From positions 124,001 to 188,000 of the forward strand of contig DVEG01000025.1 of assembly GCA_015295835.1 (NCBI GenBank): DNA of 64,000 bases, read 5' to 3'. Within the stretch, counting starts at the first letter, position 1. The number at the start of each line of letters is the position of its first letter. This DNA is from Oscillatoriaceae cyanobacterium M7585_C2015_266 (GTDB lineage Bacteria > Cyanobacteriota > Cyanobacteriia > Cyanobacteriales > Oscillatoriaceae). The position numbers and the translations under genes were made by a program. Positions 18,157 to 26,268 of this stretch are shown piece by piece. The notes under the pieces are model-generated. The model was not told the DNA's origin, did not search any database, and saw only the letters and a program-made list of their open reading frames with translations.

Positions 18157-19592
18157 ACACCATTACGATCGCGTGGATTGCACTGCCATTTTTTATAGGT
18201 TTCCTGATTGTTTTACTACCCAAACTTGACCGATACCTTGCATTATTCACTGCTATAATTTCAGGTATATATGCCTTTCAGCTTTTTGCTCAGCCAGAAC
18301 CCATAAAGCTAAAATTACTCGATAATTTTGGCGTCACCTTAGAAGCAGATGAATTAAGCGCCTTCTTTATCTTAACCAATGCCCTAGTAACCCTTGCAGT
18401 CATATTTTACTGTTGGGGCACTAGCAAAACAACTTTTTTTTATGCCCAAACCGTAATCCTACACGGCAGCGTCAACGCCGGATTTATCTGTTCAGACTTT
18501 ATCAGTTTATATGTAGCCCTTGAAGTCAGCGGTATTGCCGCCTTCCTCCTAATCGCCTATCCCCGAAATGATCGCTCAATTTGGGTAGGATTGCGCTATC
18601 TCTTTATCAGCAACATCGCCATGCTATTTTATCTAGTTGGCGCAGTGCTGGTTTATCAAGCGCATCATTCATTTGCCTTTGCGGGGTTGCGAGGTTCGCC
18701 TCCAGAAGCACTTGCCCTAATTTTTATAGGGCTGTTGACAAAAGGAGGAATCTTTATATCGGGATTGTGGCTACCGCTTACTCACTCCGAATCTGATACA
18801 CCCGTATCAGCTATGCTGTCGGGAATTGTCGTCAAATCCGGAGTATTTCCGCTAGTGCGCTGCGCGCTGATTATAGAAGAAATCGATCCCATACTCAGGA
18901 TTTTCGGCGTATGCGCAGCTCTTATGGGCGTGATATATGCCATCTTTGAAAAAGACACCAAGCGGGTACTTGCAGGTAGTACGATTTCGCAGTTAGGTTT
19001 TATACTTGCGGCACCTGAAGTGGGTGGTTTTTATGCTTTTACGCACGGTTTGGTGAAAGCGTCGCTATTTTTAATAGCCGGGGTTTTACCAAGCCGAAGC
19101 TTTAATGAACTGCAACAAATAAAGCTGGATACTAATCTTAAAATCGCCCTTGTAATAGCCAGTTTTTCGATATCGGGTTTTCCTTTACTATCCGGCTTTG
19201 GGGCGAAAGTATTGACTATGAAAAATCTTGCTCCCTGGCAAGTTATTGTCATGAATGTAGCCGCCTGGGGAACTGCAATAACTTTTTCTAAGTTTATATT
19301 TTTGCCGCATGGGGGGCGAGAAAATATCCGCTCTGGTTTCTGGCTGGCGGTGTGGCTGTTGCTCGGTGGTTTGTTTGCCGCTAATGTCGTTTACTATCAG
19401 GCATATACCCTGGAAAATATTATCAAACCCCTTGTCACTATTGGCTTGGGATGGTTGGCTTACGGTTTGATTTTTCACCGAATAAGTATTAAGCTACCTC
19501 GCCTACTGGAGCAATTCGATCATCTGGTTGGCTTTATGAGTCTAATGTTGATTGTTCTTTTTTGGATGGGCTTTACATGGTTGGGCATCTGA
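18153..19592 (+). CDS. mrpD: Mrp antiporter subunit D (proton-pumping, NuoN-like)
   Basis: The 479-residue protein has about 13-14 membrane helices and belongs to the Proton_antipo_M family. Visible landmarks are YVALEVSGIAAFLL (the conserved membrane glutamate), LLTKGGIFISGLWLPLTHSE (the pumping lysine and histidine) and the later GLVKASLFLIAGV. It is the ion-translocating subunit of the complex. Only one MrpD-type gene is present here. It overlaps mrpC upstream and mrpE downstream. Confidence 0.93.
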   Translation: MNTITIAWIALPFFIGFLIVLLPKLDRYLALFTAIISGIYAFQLFAQPEPIKLKLLDNFGVTLEADELSAFFILTNALVTLAVIFYCWGTSKTTFFYAQTVILHGSVNAGFICSDFISLYVALEVSGIAAFLLIAYPRNDRSIWVGLRYLFISNIAMLFYLVGAVLVYQAHHSFAFAGLRGSPPEALALIFIGLLTKGGIFISGLWLPLTHSESDTPVSAMLSGIVVKSGVFPLVRCALIIEEIDPILRIFGVCAALMGVIYAIFEKDTKRVLAGSTISQLGFILAAPEVGGFYAFTHGLVKASLFLIAGVLPSRSFNELQQIKLDTNLKIALVIASFSISGFPLLSGFGAKVLTMKNLAPWQVIVMNVAAWGTAITFSKFIFLPHGGRENIRSGFWLAVWLLLGGLFAANVVYYQAYTLENIIKPLVTIGLGWLAYGLIFHRISIKLPRLLEQFDHLVGFMSLMLIVLFWMGFTWLGI

Positions 19593-19966
19593 TATTTAGA
19601 CTAACAATTTGGTTTTTGCTCACTGCTAATTTTACTGTTACGAATATTATTATAGGCGTTGCTTTATCCCTGCTTTTGCCACGCAGATATTCCTACCCGG
19701 AAACTTTAAAAGACTGGCTGCTGGTGCTGGGTAAGATATTACTGGCGATTCCCCAAGCCTATCTTGAGGCGTTTGAGCTGATGTTTCGCCCTCATGATGA
19801 AGAAGAAGTTATTCTGAAAAAAGTGGCGAAACAGCGATCGCATCGTCTCGTATTTTTAGATATCTTCCTGATTACCTTTACGCCCAAGACAATTGTTTTG
19901 AAATACCAGGAGGAAGAAGGCTGGTATGAAATACACATTCTCAGGAGGAAAAAGGCGTGCTCATAA
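19577..19966 (+). CDS. mrpE: Mrp antiporter subunit E
   Basis: The small subunit begins MVGHLIFRLTIWFLLTAN, with two N-terminal helices. A cytoplasmic MNHE domain follows (RSHRLVFLDIFLITFTPKT, then HILRR). The frame opens at a TTG five codons earlier (19562), but the ATG at 19577 gives the family N-terminus. It overlaps the end of mrpD by 16 bases and mrpF by ten. Residue count from this start is 129. Confidence 0.85.
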   Translation: MVGHLIFRLTIWFLLTANFTVTNIIIGVALSLLLPRRYSYPETLKDWLLVLGKILLAIPQAYLEAFELMFRPHDEEEVILKKVAKQRSHRLVFLDIFLITFTPKTIVLKYQEEEGWYEIHILRRKKACS

Positions 19967-20208
19967 TATTAATAGCGATGATTATTGCCCTGCTCATTCC
20001 TATCTACGATGCTTGGAAGAATGAAAATATTTGGCAGAGAATGTTGGCTCTAAGCAGTATTTCGACAAAAACATCAATTATGATTTTGTTTATCTCAGTT
20101 TTGCGGAATGACTGGATGATTGGTATTGTAGGGGTTATTATACTGACTGTAGGAAATGGAGGCTTAATGCTTTTGGCACATCTACTAAAAAGAGTGAGTG
20201 AGACATGA
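19957..20208 (+). CDS. mrpF: Mrp antiporter subunit F
   Basis: The 83-residue membrane protein has three helices. Its position between mrpE and mrpG, and a pattern such as ILLIPIYDAWK-like N-terminal sequence followed by SISTKTSIMILFISVLRND, fit MrpF. The start is a GTG preceded by CAGGAGGAAAAAG, an excellent Shine-Dalgarno. It overlaps both neighbours by a few bases, so translation is probably coupled. The sequence is more divergent than the other subunits, so the call leans on context. Confidence 0.78.
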   Translation: MLIILIAMIIALLIPIYDAWKNENIWQRMLALSSISTKTSIMILFISVLRNDWMIGIVGVIILTVGNGGLMLLAHLLKRVSET

Positions 20209-20483
20209 TAAAAATTGCTAGCTATTTTTGCCTAGTCGTAGGAATTGTATTTTGGTTTTGGGGAACATCTCACCTAATTAAAAACCGCTCGGTACTGTAT
20301 AAGTTACACAGTCTTTCAGTATCAGATACTCTCGGCTCGATAAGTATTATTGTTGGGCTGCTACTGCAAAGAACCAGAGAATGGCCACTGCTTGTTTTGG
20401 CGATTATCTGCTTGGCAATTTGGAATACAATCCTGGGATATGTATTAGCTTATTGTTCAAGCAGTGGGGGAAAGTATGAATGA
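20205..20483 (+). CDS. mrpG: Mrp antiporter subunit G
   Basis: The 92-residue protein has three helices and the MnhG/PhaG pattern (YKLHSLSVSDTLGSISIIVGL). It overlaps mrpF by four bases and the next gene by eight. The family normally has the motif R-x-H-x-x-x-x-x-D-T, matched here by KLHSLSVSDT. Confidence 0.85.
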   Translation: MIKIASYFCLVVGIVFWFWGTSHLIKNRSVLYKLHSLSVSDTLGSISIIVGLLLQRTREWPLLVLAIICLAIWNTILGYVLAYCSSSGGKYE

Positions 20484-21045
20484 CATCTATAATGATATCT
20501 ATATTTATGTCATCGTTGCTCTGATGCCACTATCTGCTGGCATTTTAGTTCTGCAAGTTAATCCCTACGATGCGCTAGTGCTAAGGGGGATATTGGGTGC
20601 AGTGTCAGCGACTATCTATGCGATTTTGGGAGCGGCAGATGTGGCTTTGACGGAAGCTTTAGTGGGTACACTACTAGCGATTATGCTCTATGCGGTGGCG
20701 GTGCGTTCGTCGCTGGTGATGCGTCTGGGGGTACTCAAAGATGAGTTAGTCGAGGAAAAAGGCGAGCGCTCTTTTAGCAAACTCATTGATGACTTACGAG
20801 CTATTTTTGGCAAGCGCTACATGCGTCTCGAACTCATCCCTTATGCCGATGTAGAAGACTTACAACGGGCGCTGATGGAAAAAGAAATTCATGCCACTTG
20901 TTATCGGCGAGCGCAAGTAAAACAGCCCCTCTATCTCACCGAAACAAGAGTACAGCGTCTCTATAACATCTTACAAAGCGAACTTTCCTCGCCTACTACT
21001 ATTGTTAGCTACGTTAGAGCATTAGACTTGGAGGAAAAACATTGA
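20476..21045 (+). CDS. Short MrpA-type subunit (DUF4040 / MbhD-like)
   Basis: The protein carries a DUF4040/MbhD domain (NPYDALVLRGILGAVSATIY, then GAADVALTEALVGTLLAIML) and a soluble C-terminal extension of about 100 residues. In Bacillus this domain is the C-terminal part of the large MrpA; cyanobacteria use a short stand-alone form. The ATG at 20476, preceded by GGGGGAAAGT, is preferred over the in-frame GTG at 20464. Its stop overlaps the mrpB start by one base. No NuoL-like MrpA part is encoded here. Confidence 0.85.
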   Translation: MNDIYNDIYIYVIVALMPLSAGILVLQVNPYDALVLRGILGAVSATIYAILGAADVALTEALVGTLLAIMLYAVAVRSSLVMRLGVLKDELVEEKGERSFSKLIDDLRAIFGKRYMRLELIPYADVEDLQRALMEKEIHATCYRRAQVKQPLYLTETRVQRLYNILQSELSSPTTIVSYVRALDLEEKH

Positions 21046-21707
21046 TGAAATGGGTGTATATTGTAGCAGGAATCATACTCTACGTCAAAATGCTCTTCAT
21101 GCCCAATCCGGCATCCCAATTTGACCCTATATCGATTGTCGAAAAAATTGTAAAAGATTGTGGTATCCCCAGTGCAGTTACTGGTATTATTCTTAGAAAT
21201 CGCCTCTATGATACTATCTTTGAAGTAGTGGTATTTACCATTGCTATTATAGGATGCAGTTATTTGCTAGCAAATGAAAAACCTTTCAGCAAAATCCATC
21301 AATTCACCGATCAACCCTCTCTTGTTCTAGCGCGTTTGGGAGCCACAATTTGCGCTTTGGTGAGTGTCGAATTGGCAATTCGCGGACATTTAAGCCCTGG
21401 TGGTGGTTTTGCGGCTGGAGTGGCTGGCGGAACCGCTATCGGGTTGGTGGCAATTACCTCATCGCCGGAGATGATGCAGGCTATTTACAAACGCTGGCAC
21501 GCCGCTATTTTGGAAAAAGTTTCGGTTTTGATTTTTATCGTATTGTCGGTTTTTACACTTGCCGGTGTGGAATTTCCGCGCGGAGAAATGGGTAACCTTT
21601 TTAGCGGTGGGGTGATTCCCATCCTCAATATCCTAGTTGCTATAAAAGTCGCTTTGGGGTCTTGGGCTGCTGTATTACTTTTTATTCGCTATCGGGGATT
21701 ATTGTGA
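21045..21707 (+). CDS. mrpB: Mrp antiporter subunit B
   Basis: The 220-residue protein holds an MnhB domain in its C-terminal two thirds: LVSVELAIRGHLSPGGGFAA, then VAGGTAIGLVAI and FSGGVIPILNILVAIKVALG. The N-terminal part is a membrane anchor region. The ATG at 21045 has GGAGGAAAAAC just upstream, a near-perfect Shine-Dalgarno. It closes the operon; a hairpin follows at 21723-21761. Confidence 0.9.
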   Translation: MKWVYIVAGIILYVKMLFMPNPASQFDPISIVEKIVKDCGIPSAVTGIILRNRLYDTIFEVVVFTIAIIGCSYLLANEKPFSKIHQFTDQPSLVLARLGATICALVSVELAIRGHLSPGGGFAAGVAGGTAIGLVAITSSPEMMQAIYKRWHAAILEKVSVLIFIVLSVFTLAGVEFPRGEMGNLFSGGVIPILNILVAIKVALGSWAAVLLFIRYRGLL

Positions 21708-21722
21708 ATAAACATCCCGTTT

Positions 21723-21761
21723 TTGTAGGTTGGTAATTTTTAGTATCAACCCAACCTACAA
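21723..21761. terminator. Bidirectional hairpin between mrpB and the inositol-phosphatase gene
   Basis: TTGTAGGTTGG (21723-21733) pairs perfectly with CCAACCTACAA (21751-21761) around a 17-base A/T-rich loop. The right arm overlaps the 3' end of the convergent gene at 21746. GTAGGTTGG-type palindromes are a common dispersed repeat in cyanobacteria, so this may be a repeat copy that also serves as a terminator. Confidence 0.6.
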
Positions 21762-22618
21762 TTATCTAAACTTTGGGAGCGCTCGCCCACTCCTTGAATT
21801 AACGGTAGAAATACTGAAACTAATTCCGGCTGACTGACTACTAAAGTCGGAAAACAACGGCTACTGTAATCCAAACCGGGCTTGAGCGGAAATATCGGCT
21901 CTGATTCTAGGGGCACCCATGCTGCACCAGCAGCTTGCACGATAGCCCAAACTGCAGCAATATCCCAAATTTTTGGTGTCGCTTCTACACCGCCCAAAGT
22001 CCAGCCAGCAGCTACCATGAGAAAATTATAACTGGCAACTCCCAACATGCGGATTTTGCAGGGGAAAGGATGTTTTATTGCTGAAATGCTGCGCGAACAA
22101 AAACTGAAAAAATGATTACTGCTGGGGGCATCGCTGCTTGCAAGAATGGGGCGATGATTGAGAAAAGCACTGGGAAATAAATGCCGGGATTGAGGGATTA
22201 GGGAATTGGAGAAAGCGTCGGGCTGTTCGTTCCAAAATCCGTGAAAATTTTGTCCGAGTGGGGGGAGAGAAACGTAGCCGAAAACGGGAGTGCCGCGATA
22301 AAATAGGCTAAGAGAAATTGCCCAAATGGGAATACCTCGGGCAAAATTGGTGGTGCCGTCTAGGGGATCAATAATCCAGCACCATTCACTGTCGGGAAAT
22401 ATATGTTCACCTTCTTCGCTTAAGATGCCATGCTCAGGAAAAACTGAGGCTATGCTTTCGCGAATTTCGCGATCTGCCCATTTATCTGATTGGGTAATTA
22501 GGCTGCCATCTGCTTTTTCAGATGCCTGTACGAATCCAAAATCTGCTATTAATTGTTTGCCTACTTTCGCAGCAGTTGTTTCGGCAAAAGTTAAAACAGT
22601 GTCCCAGAAATCTGTCAT
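21746..22618 (-). CDS. Inositol monophosphatase-family phosphatase
   Basis: The enzyme removes phosphate from inositol- or histidinol-type substrates using metal ions. Metal ligands are in SEEGEH and IIDPLDGTTNFARG, and the C-terminal ligand in KIWDIAAVWAI. The frame opens at a GTG (22669), but the ATG at 22618 (MTDFWDTVLTFAET) matches the family start and gives 290 residues. The exact substrate is not clear: inositol 1-phosphate, histidinol phosphate and 3'-phosphoadenosine 5'-phosphate enzymes share these motifs. Confidence 0.87.
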   Translation of the reverse strand: MTDFWDTVLTFAETTAAKVGKQLIADFGFVQASEKADGSLITQSDKWADREIRESIASVFPEHGILSEEGEHIFPDSEWCWIIDPLDGTTNFARGIPIWAISLSLFYRGTPVFGYVSLPPLGQNFHGFWNEQPDAFSNSLIPQSRHLFPSAFLNHRPILASSDAPSSNHFFSFCSRSISAIKHPFPCKIRMLGVASYNFLMVAAGWTLGGVEATPKIWDIAAVWAIVQAAGAAWVPLESEPIFPLKPGLDYSSRCFPTLVVSQPELVSVFLPLIQGVGERSQSLDNCRLG

Positions 22619-22685
22619 GGTTGTATAGAGTTGGTTAATTGTTTGTCGTGAGGGTTTTATTATCCTCACGACGAAGGGGAGAATT

Positions 22686-24137
22686 TTATCCGTCTAAGTC
22701 GCTTTCTATGACAGCAGCGATCGCAGCTTTGGCTGTATCGCGGAATTCTTTGATATTGACTCGGCTCAGACAAGCGATCGCCAAAATAATACCAACAGCT
22801 TGCAGGGCAAATACCAATCCGTAAGCTAGAACATTGGAAGAGCTAAATATAGCTTTGCCTATATCTAATACAATTCCGCCCATAACGGTTGCGGTTCCCC
22901 TAGCAAGCGCTTGTGCCGTTCCCCAAGCACCTATAAATGTACCTGCAGTTTCAGCCGCCGTTAAATCTAACATCAAACTGAGAGCCCCTGTGGTAGTAAC
23001 GCCAGCAGACAATCCAAAAAGTACTAGCACAGTTTGAAATAATTTGGCATTGCTCGTAAATCCCGACAAAATCATTAAGATAAAACAAACAGCTACTGCC
23101 AGACAGCCAAATTCAGTGGTTTTTCGCTTACCCAGGCGGGGAATAAGAAAATAACCCGTCGCACTCAAGCTCATTAACATACCAATACCCCAAAAGGTAT
23201 TCAGCATCGACGATTGCCCAACTGACATGCGGAAAACTTGACCGCCATAAGGTTCGAGTACTGCTTCTTGCATGAACAAACTCACTGTCATTACCAACAA
23301 GAAGGTAAAAAATAAACCGGTTTGGCGGCTGGCAGTTAGGATTTTTATAGCGGCACCAAGGGTAATTTTGTCTTCGCGCTCGCCTATTGTAGAACGAATA
23401 GAATAGCGAGAGTATTTTTCTTCTATCCCGAAAGTAGCAATTATCGCCAAAAGAAAGACAATCGCAGGCACAATAATAAACAGCCCGTTGATAGCAGCTT
23501 GCAATTGCTCGAATGAGGCATTACTCTCCTCTAATCGCTTCAGCAAAACTTTGCTGATAATGCCACCGACAGCAATACCAACCGTCATCATCGACCAGAC
23601 AATCCCTACTAATTTGCCGCGATTGTCTTCGTCAGAAATATCTACCAACAGGGCAAAAAATGGCGTGGAGCTGACGCACAGGGCTATCCCATACAAGGCA
23701 ATCATCAGCGCTAACAGAGCGGTTTCCAGAATAGTTTCGGTTGTCCATACCCACGCCCCATTGGCCCGCACTACATCGCCTAATCGCCAGATGACACCTA
23801 AGGCAAGGGATAAGGCGATCATAAATAAGGCGGCGCCAATCCAAACGTAACCCGTACGGTGCTTCCCAAATAAAGGTTTCGCATCCGATATTTGGCCAAA
23901 CCACACTCGCGTCGGAGCCACAAACTGAGCAACCGCCAGAGTGCCGGCAGTAATCGTGGCTGGGATATTCAGCTCAGCGATCATCACTCGATTGAGTACT
24001 CCTAACGTCAAAACCGCTAACATGCCTAATCCCATCTGGAATAAACCCAGCCGAAACATCGTCAGCAAGTTAATCCTGGGGGGCAGTTTCTCGGTTGACG
24101 CAACTGAATTTGTACTTGAAAAATCACTGATTGCCAT
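22686..24137 (-). CDS. PucC-family (BCH) membrane carrier
   Basis: The 483-residue protein has about twelve membrane helices. It belongs to the PucC/LhaA branch of the major facilitator group, with MFRLGLFQMGLGMLAVLTLG, NRVMIAELNIPA, FGKHRTGYVWIG and DISDEDNRGKLVGIVWSMM. In phototrophs these proteins help deliver pigment or assemble light-harvesting complexes. In cyanobacteria the exact role of each copy is unsettled. It is 67 bp upstream of the phosphatase gene on the same strand. An imperfect hairpin lies in its upstream gap (about 24143-24183). Confidence 0.88.
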   Translation of the reverse strand: MAISDFSSTNSVASTEKLPPRINLLTMFRLGLFQMGLGMLAVLTLGVLNRVMIAELNIPATITAGTLAVAQFVAPTRVWFGQISDAKPLFGKHRTGYVWIGAALFMIALSLALGVIWRLGDVVRANGAWVWTTETILETALLALMIALYGIALCVSSTPFFALLVDISDEDNRGKLVGIVWSMMTVGIAVGGIISKVLLKRLEESNASFEQLQAAINGLFIIVPAIVFLLAIIATFGIEEKYSRYSIRSTIGEREDKITLGAAIKILTASRQTGLFFTFLLVMTVSLFMQEAVLEPYGGQVFRMSVGQSSMLNTFWGIGMLMSLSATGYFLIPRLGKRKTTEFGCLAVAVCFILMILSGFTSNAKLFQTVLVLFGLSAGVTTTGALSLMLDLTAAETAGTFIGAWGTAQALARGTATVMGGIVLDIGKAIFSSSNVLAYGLVFALQAVGIILAIACLSRVNIKEFRDTAKAAIAAVIESDLDG

Positions 24138-24308
24138 AACTATAAGATAAGAAGGAACGATGCCAGAAAAAGCATTCTTCCTTTATAAAGATATAACCTC
24201 GTCCGGGACATTCGGTTGTTAGAGCCACCCGCTGACGCTCTGCCCAAAACGGTGACGGCGAAACTCAGCTAAATTAAAAAATGATAAATATTTTAGAGTT
24301 ATCCCTTA

Positions 24309-25827
24309 ATGAAGTCTATTAACCGCGTTCGAGCCCCCGAACTTCCTCAGAACTATCCCTGGCTGAATAGCGCGCGCCCCCTATCCCTGAAAGAGTTGAG
24401 AGGGCGGATAGTCATTCTCGATTTTTGGACATATTGTTGCATCAACTGCCTACACATTCTCCCAGATTTGAAATATCTCGAACAAAAATATAAACACAGC
24501 CTTACTGTTATCGGCGTTCACTCTGCTAAATTTGACGGCGAAAAAGAAGTTGAAAATATTCGTCAAGCTATTTTGCGCTATAATATCGAACATCCGGTAT
24601 TAGTCGATAACGGTTTAAGAGTTTGGCAGCAATATGCCGTTAGAGCTTGGCCAACTATAGCTGTCATCGATCCAGAAGGCTATTATTTAGGCAGCGTTTC
24701 CGGCGAAGGACATCGTCAAACTTTAGATGAATTTATAGAACAATTAATTGTAGCGCATCAAGCTTCAGGTACAATAGTTTTTAAAGAACTCCCCCTGATT
24801 CTAGAAAAACAGCGGCAGCCTCTGCGAGCGCCATTGGCATTTCCGGGTAAAGTATTAGCAGATGAAAAAAGCGATCGCTTATTTATTGCCGATTCCGGGC
24901 ATCACCGCCTCGTCATCAGCACCCTCGACGGCAAAATTTTGCACATTATTGGTACAGGGAAACCAGGTTTAACCGACGGTTCATTTGCAGAAGCTCAATT
25001 TTCTGCACCCCAAGGCATGGCATTAGATATAGAAACTGAGATTCTTTATGTCGCAGATACCGAAAATCATGCCTTACGGCTAATTGACTTAAAAAATCAG
25101 ATCGTTAAAACAATTGCCGGTACAGGAGAGCAAAGTCACAATATTCGCCCCCGGGCGAGGTTTAGAAACCCCCTTAAATTCACCTTGGGATGTAGAAAAA
25201 ATAGGAAATCGACTTTACATTGCCATGGCAGGTTGTCATCAAATTTGGGAAATGCAACTCACCACCAGCATCGTACAAACCTATGCAGGTACCGGAGCCG
25301 AAGCTGGCATTGATGATGTGACAACCAAAGTCGCCTTTGCCCAACCCAGTGGCATCACAACTGATGGGCAAGAATTATTCATTGCCGATAGCGAAATTAG
25401 CTCAATCCGCGCCGTTGGATTAAGTGCCGTGCCCCAAGTGCGAACCGTCTGCGGCAGTGGCGAACTTTTTGGGTTTGGCGATAAAGATGGTAGCGGAAAA
25501 GAAGTGCGACTGCAGCATTGTTTGGGCGTCGAGTACGCTCGGAATTATCTCTGGGTAGCGGATACCTACAACCACAAAATTAAGCGGGTTGATATTCGCT
25601 CCGGTGTCTGTGAAACAATCGCGGGGGAGGGCATTGCGGGCTTGCAAGACGGGCAGGGAAAGAATGCGCGTTTTTTTGAACCTTCGGGCTTGAGTGCTGC
25701 TGGTTCTTATTTATATATCGCTGATACCAACAATCACGCTATTAGGAGAATGGAATTTGAGACGATGAAAGTGACAACGCTTGCATTTTCGGGTTTGTGC
25801 CCTCCCGATGTATGCATTCCTGTATAA
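24309..25827 (+). pseudogene. Thioredoxin-like / NHL-repeat protein, frameshifted (NHLRC2-like)
   Basis: The N-terminal part has a thioredoxin fold with FWTYCCINCLHILPDL (a CxxC-type centre, about residues 37-52) and AWPTIAVIDPEGY. NHL-type propeller repeats follow (RLFIADSGHHRLVI, LYVADTENHALRLID, LWVADTYNHKIKRVD, LYIADTNNHAIRRME). The reading frame breaks near 25140-25155. The first frame runs on to a stop at 25313, while the correct sequence continues one frame on (APGRGLETPLNSPWDVEKIG). One extra base in CCCCC at 25148-25152 would explain it. Joined, the protein is about 505 residues, the usual length. It may be a recent mutation or a sequencing error. Confidence 0.85.
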
Positions 25828-25832
25828 GCCTA

Positions 25833-26138
25833 TTAGAGTAAATCAGAATTTTCACTTCCTGTTAGGATTCTGAGAATAGTACCGACATCCTCTAACTCAC
25901 CCACAATTCGCCGCACAGGCAGCGGCCAAATTTTCAGGAGGGTAGGAGTGACGGATACGCGATCGGCTTCTGCTAAATCTGGGTGTTTGAAAATATCGAT
26001 AACTTTGAGAGTGTAGGGGCAAGCGAGCGCTTCTTGCAAAAGCTGGTAAAGGCGCTGGAGAGTACGCTCTTTTGCAGCCGTGCGTCTGCCGACATACAAA
26101 CGCAAGACGTAGCCGTCAGGTCCGGATAGCTCGGGCAT
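25833..26138 (-). CDS. KaiB-family circadian clock-like protein
   Basis: The 101-residue protein matches the KaiB fold along its length: VLRLYVGRRTAA, LQEALACPYTLKVIDIFKHP, SVTPTLLKIWPLPVRRIVGEL. Canonical KaiB binds KaiC to reset the clock, but several cyanobacteria carry extra divergent KaiB copies. No kaiA or kaiC is adjacent, so this is probably such a paralogue. A good AGGGAGT Shine-Dalgarno precedes the ATG at 26138. The gene is convergent with the thioredoxin/NHL gene, with only five bases between their stops. Confidence 0.87.
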   Translation of the reverse strand: MPELSGPDGYVLRLYVGRRTAAKERTLQRLYQLLQEALACPYTLKVIDIFKHPDLAEADRVSVTPTLLKIWPLPVRRIVGELEDVGTILRILTGSENSDLL

Positions 26139-26268
26139 AATCGGTACTCCCTGTTGGCGGAAGAAATATTCGCTCTTAAAAGCTGCAACATCTCTGCAGG
26201 CGGGAGGATGAATGAAACCCCTTTTTATATTTCATCCTTCCTCTCCCATCCTGCTGCCTACTTATTAT

